Assembly (NCBI GenBank): GCA_001898855.1
Contig: MKVN01000048.1
Location: forward strand, 1 to 58,706
Source of the DNA: Micrococcales bacterium 73-13
GTDB taxonomy: Bacteria > Actinomycetota > Actinomycetes > Actinomycetales > Microbacteriaceae
Length of the DNA: 58,706 nt
Reading direction: 5' to 3'
The notes beneath the pieces are model-generated. The model did not search any database. It saw only the letters and a list, made by a program, of their open reading frames with translations, and was not told the origin of the DNA. Of this stretch, positions 7,690 through 16,685 are shown one piece after another. A program made the position numbers and the translations under genes. The stretch's first letter is position 1. Each line of letters begins with the position of its first letter.

Positions 7690-8856
7690 ATGGCAGGACG
7701 AGCGGGATCCGACGGTGACGCGTCGGCGAGGCGGCCGGCGACGGACCCGATCATCACGATCGAGCTCCCGCCGACCGTGCACGAGACGCCGCCCGAGGAG
7801 GCGGCGATCGCGCTCGACGACGTGCCGGTCGACCCGGTGATCGCGAAGCCGGTCGAGCAGGTCGTGACCACGACCATCAGCATCCCCGCGGAGTCGGTCG
7901 CGGTCGGTCCGGAGACGCCGGCGATGCTGACCCCGGACCGGATCGTCAGCAGCCGCGGTCGCGAGAAGCCGCAGCCCCCGGAGGGCCGCTGGCAGCGGCT
8001 GGTGTACGAGCTCACCTTCCACGGCTACCACCCGGGCGACGCCAAGCCGGTGCGCTCCCGGAAGTCGCTCGAGCAGCGCATCGCACGCCGACTGGACGGC
8101 CCGACCCGGTTCGTCGCCGTGCTGTCCCGCAAGGGCGGCGTCGGCAAGACCACCGTCTCGATGCTGCTCGGCATGGCGCTCGCGAGCATCCGCGAGGACC
8201 GGGTCGTCGCGATCGACGCGAACCCGGACCGCGGCACGCTCGCCGAGCGCATCGCCAAGACGACGGAGGAGACCGTCCGCGACCTGGTGGACCACGCCGC
8301 CGAGATCCACGCCTTCTCGGACTTCCAGCGCCGCGTCTCCCGCGACGAGACCCGGCTCGACGTGCTCGCCTCGGACACCAACCCGAACCTGCAGCACGAG
8401 TTCGACGCCGACGACTACGCCACGGTCGCCGACCTCGCGAAGCGGTTCTACTCGATCGTGCTGACCGACTGCGGCACGGGCATGATCCACTCGGTGATGA
8501 AGGCGACGCTCGACCGCGCCGACCAGCTCGTGGTGGTCTCCGGCGGCAGCCTCGACGAGGCGCGGCTCACCTCCGAGACGATCTCCTGGCTGGAGAACAA
8601 CGGCTACGAGGAGCTCGCGAGGAACGCCGTCGTCGCGCTGAACACGGCGACGCAGGGCACCGACCTGCTCATCCTCGACGAGCTCGAGGAGCACTTCGCC
8701 AGCCGGGTGCGGGACATCGTCCGGGTGCCGTACGACCCGCTGCTGGCGACCGGCGCGACGATCCGCTTCGGGGCGCTCAAGCCGCTCACGCAGGAGTCGA
8801 TCCGCGAGCTCGCGGCCTCCGTCGTGGACGGGCTGCCCGCGCCCGAGGCGGGATGA
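7690..8856 (+). CDS. MinD/ParA-like ATPase with long N-terminal extension
   Basis: A 388-residue protein. The first 140 residues are an acidic, Pro-rich, low-complexity extension. The P-loop domain follows, with SRKGGVGKTTVSMLLG (Walker A, residues 147-162), AIDANPDRGTLAER and LTDCGTGMIH in the Walker B position. This layout resembles the EspI/MinD-like ATPases of actinobacterial secretion loci and other orphan MinD proteins. No type VII secretion gene is visible here, so its cargo is unknown. The ATG is preceded by GAGGTGA at ideal spacing, and TAAACT (7663-7668) is a likely -10 element. Peptide deformylase follows 10 bases downstream. Confidence 0.8.
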   Translation: MAGRAGSDGDASARRPATDPIITIELPPTVHETPPEEAAIALDDVPVDPVIAKPVEQVVTTTISIPAESVAVGPETPAMLTPDRIVSSRGREKPQPPEGRWQRLVYELTFHGYHPGDAKPVRSRKSLEQRIARRLDGPTRFVAVLSRKGGVGKTTVSMLLGMALASIREDRVVAIDANPDRGTLAERIAKTTEETVRDLVDHAAEIHAFSDFQRRVSRDETRLDVLASDTNPNLQHEFDADDYATVADLAKRFYSIVLTDCGTGMIHSVMKATLDRADQLVVVSGGSLDEARLTSETISWLENNGYEELARNAVVALNTATQGTDLLILDELEEHFASRVRDIVRVPYDPLLATGATIRFGALKPLTQESIRELAASVVDGLPAPEAG

Positions 8857-8866
8857 CCCCGCCGGC

Positions 8867-9370
8867 ATGACCGCGCGGGACATCCGGCTGTTCGGCGACC
8901 CGGTGCTGCGCAGCGCCTGCGATCCCGTGCGGATCGGCGCGGCCGGCAACGCCGGCCTGGTCGAGGACCTCCTGGACTCGGTGCGGCTGCCCGGGCGCGC
9001 CGGCGTCGCCGCGAACCAGATCGGGGTCGGGCTGCGGGCGTTCTCCTGGAACGTCGACGGCGAGGTCGGCTACGTGCTGAATCCCGTCCTGGTCGAGACG
9101 CGCGGCGAGCCGGAGCCGGTCGACGAGGGCTGCCTGTCGGTGCCGGGAGTCGGCTTCCCGCGGCTGCGCCGCCCGTGGGCGCGCGTCGAGGGGGTCGATC
9201 TGACGGGCGAGCCGGTCGTGCTGGAGGGCGACGGGCTGATGGCGCAGATGCTGCAGCACGAGTGCGACCACCTCGACGGGCACCTCTACATCGAGGGGCT
9301 CGCCCCGGAGGTCAAGCGGGCGGCGATGCGCGAGATCCGGGCGCAGGACTGGTACCGGCGGCCGGCCTGA
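8867..9370 (+). CDS. def: peptide deformylase
   Basis: A 167-residue metalloenzyme that removes the formyl group from the N-terminal methionine of nascent proteins. All three family motifs are present: GVAANQIGV (motif 1), EGCLSVP (motif 2, metal-binding Cys) and QHECDHLDG (motif 3, two metal-binding His and the catalytic Glu). Length fits a type I bacterial deformylase. It starts 10 bases after the MinD-like gene and probably shares its transcript. Its stop lies four bases from the convergent acyl-CoA ligase stop, and the two stop codons form the palindrome TGAGCGCTCA. Confidence 0.95.
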   Translation: MTARDIRLFGDPVLRSACDPVRIGAAGNAGLVEDLLDSVRLPGRAGVAANQIGVGLRAFSWNVDGEVGYVLNPVLVETRGEPEPVDEGCLSVPGVGFPRLRRPWARVEGVDLTGEPVVLEGDGLMAQMLQHECDHLDGHLYIEGLAPEVKRAAMREIRAQDWYRRPA

Positions 9371-9374
9371 GCGC

Positions 9375-11207
9375 TCAGCCGCCGGCCGGCACCGACTGCG
9401 TGTCGGACGGGGCGTCCTGGTAGAGCGCCTCGATGGTGTCCGCGAAGTCCTTCGTGATGACCCCGCGCTTGATCGACAGCTTCGGGGTGAGGTGCCCGGA
9501 GGCCTCGGTCCAGGTCGTCCCGAGGATCGCGAACTTCCGGATCGACTCGGCGCGCGAGACGCGCGAGTTCGCCTCGTCGATCGCGCGCTGCACCTCGGCG
9601 AGCACCTTCGGGTGCTTCGCGGCCTCGGCGAGCGGGAGGCCCGGGTCCTCGCCGTGGTTCTGCAGCCAGACCGGCAGCATCTCCTCGTCGAGCGTGATGA
9701 GCGCGGCGACGAACGGCCTCCGGTCGCCGACCACGACGACCTGGCCCACGACGGTGTTCGAGCGGATCGGGTCCTCGAGCTGGGCGGGCGCGATGTTCTT
9801 CCCGCCGGCCGTGATGATGAGCTCCTTCTTCCGGCCGATGATCTCGATGAAGCCCTCGTCGTCGATCGTGCCGAAGTCGCCGGTGCGGAACCAGCCGTCG
9901 TCGTCGAAGGCCGCCTTCGTCGCCGCCTCGTCGTGCCAGTAGCCGTCGAACACGCAGACGCCCTTGACCAGCAGCTCGCCGTCGTCGGCGACCCTCACCG
10001 AGTTCCCGGCGACCGGCAGGCCGACCTTGCCGATCTTGAAGTGCGACGGGAGGTTGACCGACACCGGGGCGGTCGTCTCGGTGAGGCCCCAGCCCTCGAG
10101 CACCTGGATGCCGAGGCTGCGGAAGAAGTGGCCGAGGTAGAGCCCGAGCGGCGCGGAGCCGGAGATCGCGTACTTGACCCGGCCGCCGAGCCGAGCGCGC
10201 AGCTTGCCGTAGACCAGGCGGTCGAACAGCGCGAACCGGAGCTTCAGCCCGAACGGCACGTGCCCGGCGTCGACCGCCTTCGAGTGCGCGACCGCGACCG
10301 CGGCGGCGGAGCGGAAGATCTTCCCCTTGCCGCCGGCCTCGGCGGTCTGCTCCGCGGAGTTGTACACCTTCTCGAAGACCCGGGGGACCGCGAGCAGGAA
10401 GGTCGGCTGGAAGCTGCCGAGCGACTCGACGAGCTTGGAGGTGTCCGGCTGGTGGCCGACCTTGGCCCCCGCGACGACCGCGAGCACCGAGATGAAACGG
10501 GCGAAGACGTGCGAGAGGGTGATGAAGAGCACGGTGCTGGAGTCCGGGTTCAGCACCTCGGGGAACGAGGCCACGGCGTTCCGGGAGAGCTCGACGAAGT
10601 TCGAGTGCGTCAGGACGCAGCCCTTCGGGCTGCCCGTGGAGCCGGACGTGTAGATGAGCGTCGCCAGGTCGGCGCCGGTCGCGAGGCGCCGGCGGCGCTC
10701 GATCTCCTCGTCGGGCACCTCCCGGCCCAGCTCGACGAGCTTGCCGAGGTCGCCGGAGCCGATCGTCCAGACCCGGGTGACCGCCGGCACCTCGGAGCGG
10801 ATCTCGTCGAAGCGGGAGAAGTGCTCGACGCTCTCGAAGATCACCGAGGTCGCCCCGGAGTCGGTGAGGTTCCACTGGATCTGCGCGGGCGCGCTGGTGT
10901 CGTAGATCGGGACGAGCACCGCGCCGGCGAACCAGACCGCGTAGTCGATCAGCGTCCACTCGTAGGAGGTGCGGGCCATGATCCCGATCTTGTCCCCGGG
11001 CTGGACGCCCGCCGCGGCGAAGCCCTTCGCCAGCGCGACCACCTGCCGGTGGAACTCGCGGGCGGTCACGTCCCGCCATCCGCCCGAGCCGTCGGGGATC
11101 GCGAACAGCGCACCGTCGGGCGTCTCGCCGACGCGGGCGATCAGCAGGTCGGTGGTGTTCGCCGTCGGATCGGCCGGCACCTTGGCGGGTACGGAGAACT
11201 CCTGCAC
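9375..11207 (-). CDS. long-chain fatty-acid-CoA ligase (AMP-forming)
   Basis: A protein of about 610 residues in the ANL adenylating family. It carries the phosphate-binding loop YTSGSTGSPKGCVLTHSNF, the adenine motif EGWGLTETTAPVSV, and the hinge and C-terminal region RTGDFGTIDDEGFIEIIGRKK with GGKNIAPAQLE. It resembles actinobacterial FadD15-type ligases, which activate free fatty acids to acyl-CoA for degradation or lipid synthesis. I prefer the GTG at 11207 because AAGGAG lies five bases upstream; the ATG at 11234 would add nine residues. It is divergent from a phospholipid acyltransferase gene, which fits a shared lipid theme. Confidence 0.92.
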   Translation of the reverse strand: MQEFSVPAKVPADPTANTTDLLIARVGETPDGALFAIPDGSGGWRDVTAREFHRQVVALAKGFAAAGVQPGDKIGIMARTSYEWTLIDYAVWFAGAVLVPIYDTSAPAQIQWNLTDSGATSVIFESVEHFSRFDEIRSEVPAVTRVWTIGSGDLGKLVELGREVPDEEIERRRRLATGADLATLIYTSGSTGSPKGCVLTHSNFVELSRNAVASFPEVLNPDSSTVLFITLSHVFARFISVLAVVAGAKVGHQPDTSKLVESLGSFQPTFLLAVPRVFEKVYNSAEQTAEAGGKGKIFRSAAAVAVAHSKAVDAGHVPFGLKLRFALFDRLVYGKLRARLGGRVKYAISGSAPLGLYLGHFFRSLGIQVLEGWGLTETTAPVSVNLPSHFKIGKVGLPVAGNSVRVADDGELLVKGVCVFDGYWHDEAATKAAFDDDGWFRTGDFGTIDDEGFIEIIGRKKELIITAGGKNIAPAQLEDPIRSNTVVGQVVVVGDRRPFVAALITLDEEMLPVWLQNHGEDPGLPLAEAAKHPKVLAEVQRAIDEANSRVSRAESIRKFAILGTTWTEASGHLTPKLSIKRGVITKDFADTIEALYQDAPSDTQSVPAGG

Positions 11208-11321
11208 AGCAACTCCTTCGGCACTGGGCGTCATCGGGCGGCAGTGGCGGCACTGCGGTTCCGGCCAGTCTACGGGGGAGCCCCGGGCCGCGGGCAGGGC
11301 GCCGGGGTAGATTGATCGGCG

Positions 11322-12020
11322 ATGTTCTACTGGTTCCTCAAGCACGTCCTGGTCGGGCCGTTCCTCTGGACGGTGTTCCGGCCGTGGGTGCGCGGGGTCG
11401 AGCACGTGCCCCGGCAGGGGCCGGTCATCCTCGCCGGGAACCACGTGTCCTTCCTGGACTCGATCTTCATGCCGTTGGTGCTCGACCGGAAGGTGACCTT
11501 CCTGGCCAAGTCGGAGTACTTCACCGGCAAGGGGCTCAAGGGCTGGCTGACCCGCCTCTTCTTCACCGGCGCCGGGCAGCTGCCGATCGACCGCGCTGGC
11601 GGGAAGGCCTCGGAGGCCTCGCTGAACACCGGCCTCCAGGTGCTCGCCGCCGGCGACCAGCTCGGCATCTACCCGGAGGGGACGCGCAGCCCCGACGGCC
11701 GGCTGTACCGCGGCCGGACCGGCATCGCGCGCATGGTGCTCGAGTCCGGCGCGGTCGTGGTGCCGGCGGTCGTGTTCGACACGGACAAGGTGATGCCGCT
11801 CGGCTCGAGATGGCCGAGGATCCACCGCGTCGGCGTCGTGTTCGGCGAGCCCATGGACTTCTCCCGCTACGCCGGCCTGGAGTCCGACCGGTTCGTGCTG
11901 CGCGCCGTCACGGACGAGATCGTGTACGAGATCGCGCGGCTGTCCGGGCAGGAGTACGTGGACGTCTACGCGAGCTCGGTGCGGGGTCGCGCGGCGGAGG
12001 CCGCCGCCCCGAGCCGGTAG
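11322..12020 (+). CDS. lysophospholipid acyltransferase family protein (PlsC-like)
   Basis: A 232-residue membrane-associated acyltransferase, probably 1-acyl-glycerol-3-phosphate acyltransferase. The catalytic HX4D motif is NHVSFLD near residue 42, and the glycerol-phosphate-binding motif YPEGTRSPDG lies near residue 125. A hydrophobic N-terminus (FLKHVLVGPFLWTVF) anchors it to the inner membrane face. The ATG has no clear ribosome binding site but has TAGATT (11308-11313) eight bases upstream, so its mRNA may be leaderless. It faces away from the acyl-CoA ligase gene, which could provide its substrate. Confidence 0.9.
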   Translation: MFYWFLKHVLVGPFLWTVFRPWVRGVEHVPRQGPVILAGNHVSFLDSIFMPLVLDRKVTFLAKSEYFTGKGLKGWLTRLFFTGAGQLPIDRAGGKASEASLNTGLQVLAAGDQLGIYPEGTRSPDGRLYRGRTGIARMVLESGAVVVPAVVFDTDKVMPLGSRWPRIHRVGVVFGEPMDFSRYAGLESDRFVLRAVTDEIVYEIARLSGQEYVDVYASSVRGRAAEAAAPSR

Positions 12021-12031
12021 ACTCGGACGTC

Positions 12032-13402
12032 GTGTCCGAGATCACCGAGCCCTCCGTCGCAGCCGATCCGAGCGTCCTGGCCGGGCTGGACCGCTGGCGC
12101 GAGCTGCAGGTCCGGCAGCAGCCGAGCTATGCGGACACGGAGCGCGTCGCGGAGGTCGCCGCGAAGCTGCGGACGCTGCCGCCGCTGGTCTTCGCCGGCG
12201 AGGTGGACAACCTGCGCGACCGGCTCGCCGCGGCCGCGGCCGGCCGGGCGTTCGTGCTGCAGGGCGGCGACTGCGCCGAGACCTTCGAGAGCGCGACCGC
12301 GGACCGCATCCGCAACCGGGTGAAGACGATCCTGCAGATGGCCGTCGTGCTCACCTACGCCGCCTCCCGGCCGGTCGTCAAGATGGGGCGGATGGCGGGG
12401 CAGTTCGCCAAGCCGCGCTCCAGCGACACCGAGACCCGCGGCGACGTGACGCTGCCGGCCTACCGGGGCGACATCGTCAACGGCTACGACTTCACCCCGG
12501 AGTCGCGCGCGGCCGACCCCGCCCGGATGCTCGAGGCGTACCACACCTCGTCGGCGACGCTGAACCTGATGCGCGCCTTCACGCAGGGCGGCTTCGCGGA
12601 CCTGCGCGAGGTGCACTCGTGGAACAAGGGCTTCGCGGCGAACCCGACGATGCGCCGCTACGAGCAGATCGCCTCCGAGATCGACCGCGCGATCAACTTC
12701 ATGGACGCCGCGGGCGCCTACTCCGACGAGCTGCGCCGGGCGGACGTCTGGACGGCGCACGAGGGCCTGCTGATGGACTACGAGCGGGCGATGACCCGCA
12801 TCGACTCGCGGACCGGGACGCCGTACGACACCTCGGCGCACTTCCTCTGGATCGGCGAGCGCACCCGCGGGCTCGAGGACGCGCACGTCGACTTCTTCGC
12901 CCGCGTGCGCAACCCGATCGGGGTCAAGCTCGGGCCGACCACCGACGTCGAGACGATGCTGCGGCTGCTCGACCGGCTGGACCCGGAGCGCGAGCCCGGC
13001 CGGCTGACGTTCATCACCCGGATGGGCGCCGGGCGGATCCGCGACGCGCTGCCCCCGCTGCTGGAGGCGATCAGGGCCGAGGGCTCGACGCCGGTGTGGG
13101 TCTCCGACCCGATGCACGGCAACGGCATCACGACGCCGACCGGATACAAGACCCGGCGCTTCGACGACGTCGTCGACGAGGTGAAGGGCTTCTTCGAGGC
13201 GCACCGGGCGGTCGGGACCTACCCGGGCGGCATCCACGTGGAGCTGACCGGCGACGACGTGACGGAGTGCCTCGGCGGCTCCGAGCAGATCGACGAGGCG
13301 ACGCTCGCGACGCGGTACGAGTCGCTGTGCGACCCCCGCCTCAACCACATGCAGTCCCTCGAGCTCGCCTTCCTCGTCGCCGAGGAGCTCCAGGCGCTCT
13401 AG
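12032..13402 (+). CDS. aroG: class II 3-deoxy-D-arabino-heptulosonate-7-phosphate synthase
   Basis: A 456-residue plant-type (class II) DAHP synthase, the first enzyme of the shikimate pathway, joining phosphoenolpyruvate and erythrose 4-phosphate. Diagnostic segments are FVLQGGDCAETFES, VVKMGRMAGQFAKPRS, HEGLLMDYE, WIGERTRGLEDAHVDFF, GVKLGPTT and VWVSDPMHGNGITT. The GTG at 12032 begins 12 bases after the PlsC stop; TAGACT (12018-12023) overlaps that stop and sits eight bases from the start, a leaderless-type promoter. Its association with the downstream pknL gene mirrors M. tuberculosis, where aroG (Rv2178c) lies next to pknL. Confidence 0.96.
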   Translation: MSEITEPSVAADPSVLAGLDRWRELQVRQQPSYADTERVAEVAAKLRTLPPLVFAGEVDNLRDRLAAAAAGRAFVLQGGDCAETFESATADRIRNRVKTILQMAVVLTYAASRPVVKMGRMAGQFAKPRSSDTETRGDVTLPAYRGDIVNGYDFTPESRAADPARMLEAYHTSSATLNLMRAFTQGGFADLREVHSWNKGFAANPTMRRYEQIASEIDRAINFMDAAGAYSDELRRADVWTAHEGLLMDYERAMTRIDSRTGTPYDTSAHFLWIGERTRGLEDAHVDFFARVRNPIGVKLGPTTDVETMLRLLDRLDPEREPGRLTFITRMGAGRIRDALPPLLEAIRAEGSTPVWVSDPMHGNGITTPTGYKTRRFDDVVDEVKGFFEAHRAVGTYPGGIHVELTGDDVTECLGGSEQIDEATLATRYESLCDPRLNHMQSLELAFLVAEELQAL

Positions 13403-13426
13403 GCGGACGCCGGGGCAGGGGACCCG

Positions 13427-15418
13427 CTAGACGGAGAAGGTGACGGCGAGCTTGGAGCCCTTGGCGACGGTCTCGCCGGCGGCGGGGTTCAGGCTGGAGA
13501 CGCGGAACAGCTCGGGGTTGTTGTCGGCCGGGGCGAAGTAGGAGAGGTCGAAGCCGAGCGCCTCGAGCTGGGGCTTGGCCTCCGCCCAGGTCTGGCCGAT
13601 CACGTTCGGCACCACGACCGGCTCCGGGCCCTGCGAGACGACCACGCCGACCGTGTCGCCGGTGCGGACCGGGTCCGTGCTCGGCGCCAGCCGGATCACG
13701 GAGTCCACCGGGATCTCGTCGCTGTACTCCCGGGCGTCCGTCGACCCGAGCTTCAGGCCGGCGGCCTCGATGAGGTTCTTCGCGATGTCCAGCGGCAGCC
13801 CCGCGACGGCCGGCAGCGGCCCGGCCGAGACCAGCAGCGTCAGGGCCGTGCCCTCGTCGAGCTCGGTCGCGGCGGAGAGGTCGGCGCCGTCCGAGGCCCG
13901 CGCGACCGCGATCACGGCGCCGACCGGCACGTCCGGGGTGAACTGGCGGGTCGGCGCCTCCTTCGCGTCGAAGTCGGCGAGCGCGGCGAGCGCCTCGTCG
14001 ATCGGCTGCCCGACGACCTGCGGGAAGGGGAGCGAGCGCGGTCCGGTGGAGACCACCAGGCCGACCTCGGAGCCCTTGAGCACCGCGGTGCCCTCCGGCG
14101 GATCGGTGCGCACGACGAGACCGGCCGGGACCTCGACCGACGGCTCCTGCGTGGTCGCCCCGACGACGAGGCCCGCCTCGACGATCGCCGCCCCGGCGGC
14201 CTCCGGGGAGAGGCCCTGGAGCCCGCTCGGCACCGCGACCTGGGCGCCCGGGCCGATCCCGAACCACAGGCCCGCCCCGCCGCCGCCGATCGCGAGCAGC
14301 AGCACCAGGCCGAGCAGCAGCCAGCCGCGCCCGCGGCGCCGGCGGGAGCGCAGGTGCAGCGCGGCGGTGTTCGCCGAGACCTGCGCGCTCGGCGCGGTGC
14401 GCTGACGACCGCCGCCGCCGATGACGGTCGTCTCGGCGGTGTCGCCGGAGGGGCGGCCGATGCCCTGGCCGGGGGTGAGCACGCTCGTCTCGCCGGTCTG
14501 CAGCCGGCGGCCGGGCCCGGCGATGACCTGGGTGCGCTGCCCGGTGTCGGTGCCGGTGCCGGGCAGCGCCGTCGCGAGCGAGCCGTGCGCGTCGAGCATC
14601 TGGTCGAGCAGCGCCCGAGCGTCGGCCGGCCGGTCCTCGGGGTCGCGCGCGGTCGCCCACTGCACGAGCTCGTCGAGCTCGGCCGGCACCCGGGGGTTCC
14701 GGCCGGAGGGCGCCGGCACGGTCGAGTTGGCGTGCTGGTAGGCGATCTGCACCGGCTGCTCGCCCTTGTAGGGCTGCTCGCCGGTGAGCATCTCGTACAT
14801 CATGATGCCCACCGCGTAGATGTCGCTGCGCGCGTCGGCCACCCCGCGGGTGACGAGCTCGGGGGAGAGGTAGGCGATCGTCCCGAGCAGCGCCGCGCCG
14901 GTCGCCGTGTTCGCCGAGACGGCCCTGGCGAGCCCGAAGTCGCCGATCTTGATGCGGCCGTCGTCGGCGAGCAGCACGTTCTCCGGCTTCAGGTCGCGGT
15001 GCACGATCCCCGCCCGGTGCGCCGCGGCGAGGCCGCCGAGCACGGCCTCCATGATGTCGAGCGTCTGCTCGGTGGTCAGCACGCGGTGCTCCTGGAGCAG
15101 CTCGCGCAGCGTGATGCCGGGGAGGTACTCCATCACGAGGTAGGCCATCTCGCGGTCCTCGCCCTGGTCGAAGACGGCGACGACGTTCGGATGCGCGAGC
15201 CGGGCGGCGCTGCGGGCCTCGCGGATGAAGCGCTCGCGGAAGGCGCTGTCGTCCGCGAGGTGGCCGTGCATGACCTTGACGGCCACGCGGCGCTCGAGCC
15301 GGAGGTCGGTCGCGAGGTAGACGGTCGCCATGCCGCCGCGGGCGATCCGGGAGCGGATCTGGTACCGGCCGTCGAGGAGGCGGCCGACCATCGGGTCCGC
15401 GGTCGCGTTCTCGCTCAC
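13427..15418 (-). CDS. pknL: membrane Ser/Thr protein kinase with four PASTA domains, PknL-type
   Basis: About 663 residues. Residues about 15-275 form a Hanks-type kinase with ARGGMATVYLA (P-loop), VAVK (Lys 48), HRDLKPEN (catalytic loop), GDFGLA (DFG) and SPEL (P+1 region). A Pro/Thr-rich juxtamembrane linker follows, then one membrane helix (WLLLGLVLLLAIGGGG), then four extracellular PASTA repeats; the last begins VVVPNVIGQTWAEAKPQL. PASTA repeats sense muropeptides or lipid II, so the kinase probably monitors wall status. Linkage with aroG, an Rv2175c-like gene and a polyprenyl synthase identifies it as the PknL orthologue. I chose the GTG at 15418; TACACT six bases upstream suggests leaderless expression. 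An in-frame ATG at 15442 would add eight residues. Confidence 0.92.
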   Translation of the reverse strand: MSENATADPMVGRLLDGRYQIRSRIARGGMATVYLATDLRLERRVAVKVMHGHLADDSAFRERFIREARSAARLAHPNVVAVFDQGEDREMAYLVMEYLPGITLRELLQEHRVLTTEQTLDIMEAVLGGLAAAHRAGIVHRDLKPENVLLADDGRIKIGDFGLARAVSANTATGAALLGTIAYLSPELVTRGVADARSDIYAVGIMMYEMLTGEQPYKGEQPVQIAYQHANSTVPAPSGRNPRVPAELDELVQWATARDPEDRPADARALLDQMLDAHGSLATALPGTGTDTGQRTQVIAGPGRRLQTGETSVLTPGQGIGRPSGDTAETTVIGGGGRQRTAPSAQVSANTAALHLRSRRRRGRGWLLLGLVLLLAIGGGGAGLWFGIGPGAQVAVPSGLQGLSPEAAGAAIVEAGLVVGATTQEPSVEVPAGLVVRTDPPEGTAVLKGSEVGLVVSTGPRSLPFPQVVGQPIDEALAALADFDAKEAPTRQFTPDVPVGAVIAVARASDGADLSAATELDEGTALTLLVSAGPLPAVAGLPLDIAKNLIEAAGLKLGSTDAREYSDEIPVDSVIRLAPSTDPVRTGDTVGVVVSQGPEPVVVPNVIGQTWAEAKPQLEALGFDLSYFAPADNNPELFRVSSLNPAAGETVAKGSKLAVTFSV

Positions 15419-15482
15419 TCCGGCAGTGTAGATGCCCGTCATTGCGGGCCTTCGGAGACACGACGGGGCAGGGGAAGGCCGC

Positions 15483-16643
15483 TCATCCGAGCTCCGCGAG
15501 CCAGGCCCGGGCCGACGCCTCCCACTTCGCGTAGGCGTCGGGGTACGCGGAGATCTGCACGGCCTGCGCGGCGACCGTCAGCGGCATGCCCTGCCAGCCG
15601 GCGATGTCGAGCAGGCCGCGGGTCGGCACGCCCGGTCCGCCGTAGAACCTCCGGCTCGCCTCCCAGGGGTCGGTGAGCTGCGCGACCGTGCCCCAGCCCT
15701 GGCTCGGCCGCTGCTGGAAGAGGCCGACCGAGTCGCGGTCGCCCCAGTCGAGGTTGCGCAGGGTGGACTCCTGGGCTGCGGTCGCGAGGGCGATCACGAT
15801 GCCGTAGTCGGGCACGCCCATCGAGCGCCCCACCGAGACGATGATCGCCGCGTTCTGCCGCATCTCGGCGGTGAGGCCGACGACGCCGACGGTCGGGTCG
15901 GCGCCGCCGGAGCGGACCGCCTCGAACTCGGGCGCCGGCTCGGCCTCGACGACCGGCGGGGGCGGCGGCGGGACGGTGATGAGCTGCCCCGGGTAGATGA
16001 TCGAGCTGGGGCTGAAGCCGTTCGCCGAGAGCAGCGCCGCGACGTCGACCCCGTACTGCGCGGCCACCGAGGAGAGGCTCTCGCCCGCGGCGACGGTGTG
16101 CCGCTGCTCCTCCGGCACCGGGGAGGCCTCGGCCTCGGCGGCGACCGGTGCGATCGCGCCGGACGAGGTGAGCTTGAGGATCTGCCCCGGGTGGATCGAG
16201 GTGCTCCAGCTCAGGCCGTTGAGCGCGAGCAGCGATGCGGTGGACAGGCCGTACCTCGCGGCGATGTCGGGGATGGTGTCCCGCTCGCCGACGGTGTAGA
16301 GCGTCGGCGGCGCGATGGTCGCGCGCAGCGCCGCGGCGGCGTGGGCGGCGGCGCGCTTCGCCTCGGAGAACGCCTCGCGGACGGTCTTGCCGCGCTCGAC
16401 CGGCTCGGGCTTCGGCTTCGGCGCCTTCGCCCGCGCGTCGATCGGCGTCACGACGCCGGTGATGCTCGCGGTCACCACGAGCGTGCCGGCCAGGACGAGC
16501 GGGACGACCGGCCCGACCCGGCGCCCGGCGGCGCGGCGGCGCTCCCGCCGGGAGGGCGCCGACGGCTCGGCGCTCGGCTGCAGCCCGCGGAGCGCGGTCG
16601 CGGCAGTCAGCGGCGGCACGCCGCCGGTCACTGCTGCAGTCAT
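15483..16643 (-). CDS. secreted or anchored LysM protein with lytic-transglycosylase-like domain
   Basis: A 386-residue protein. A basic N-terminus precedes a hydrophobic stretch (PLVLAGTLVVTASITGVV) that acts as signal or anchor. Two LysM repeats follow, TLYTVGERDTIPDIAARYGL and HTVAAGESLSSVAAQYGV, each ending in a PGQ element; these bind peptidoglycan glycan strands. After a Pro-rich linker the C-terminal third (VIALATAAQESTLRNLDWG, DSVGLFQQRPSQGWGT) resembles lysozyme/transglycosylase-like domains, with the Glu of QES as likely catalytic residue. I chose the ATG at 16643, with GAAGGG upstream; a start at 16706 adds unrelated residues. Its place behind pknL suggests a role in wall remodelling; activity is not proven. 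Confidence 0.82.
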   Translation of the reverse strand: MTAAVTGGVPPLTAATALRGLQPSAEPSAPSRRERRRAAGRRVGPVVPLVLAGTLVVTASITGVVTPIDARAKAPKPKPEPVERGKTVREAFSEAKRAAAHAAAALRATIAPPTLYTVGERDTIPDIAARYGLSTASLLALNGLSWSTSIHPGQILKLTSSGAIAPVAAEAEASPVPEEQRHTVAAGESLSSVAAQYGVDVAALLSANGFSPSSIIYPGQLITVPPPPPPVVEAEPAPEFEAVRSGGADPTVGVVGLTAEMRQNAAIIVSVGRSMGVPDYGIVIALATAAQESTLRNLDWGDRDSVGLFQQRPSQGWGTVAQLTDPWEASRRFYGGPGVPTRGLLDIAGWQGMPLTVAAQAVQISAYPDAYAKWEASARAWLAELG

Positions 16644-16685
16644 CGCACGCCCTTCTCGCCGGCCTGAGAGGGATGGGGTTCCCGG

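Noticed and set aside
2863-8949. A 2028-codon open frame on the minus strand, with other antisense frames over 1000 codons at 20656-23796 and 27567-30734
   Set aside because: They lie opposite well-supported genes such as pyc, ftsI and murC, have Arg/Gly/Asp-rich shadow composition typical of high-GC DNA, and resemble no family. Only the ends that coincide with real genes were kept.
9361-9390. Bidirectional terminator formed by the def and acyl-CoA ligase stop codons
   Set aside because: TGAGCGCTCA is palindromic, but the longer flanking stem needs a four-base bulge and there is no T-tract, so I did not call it.
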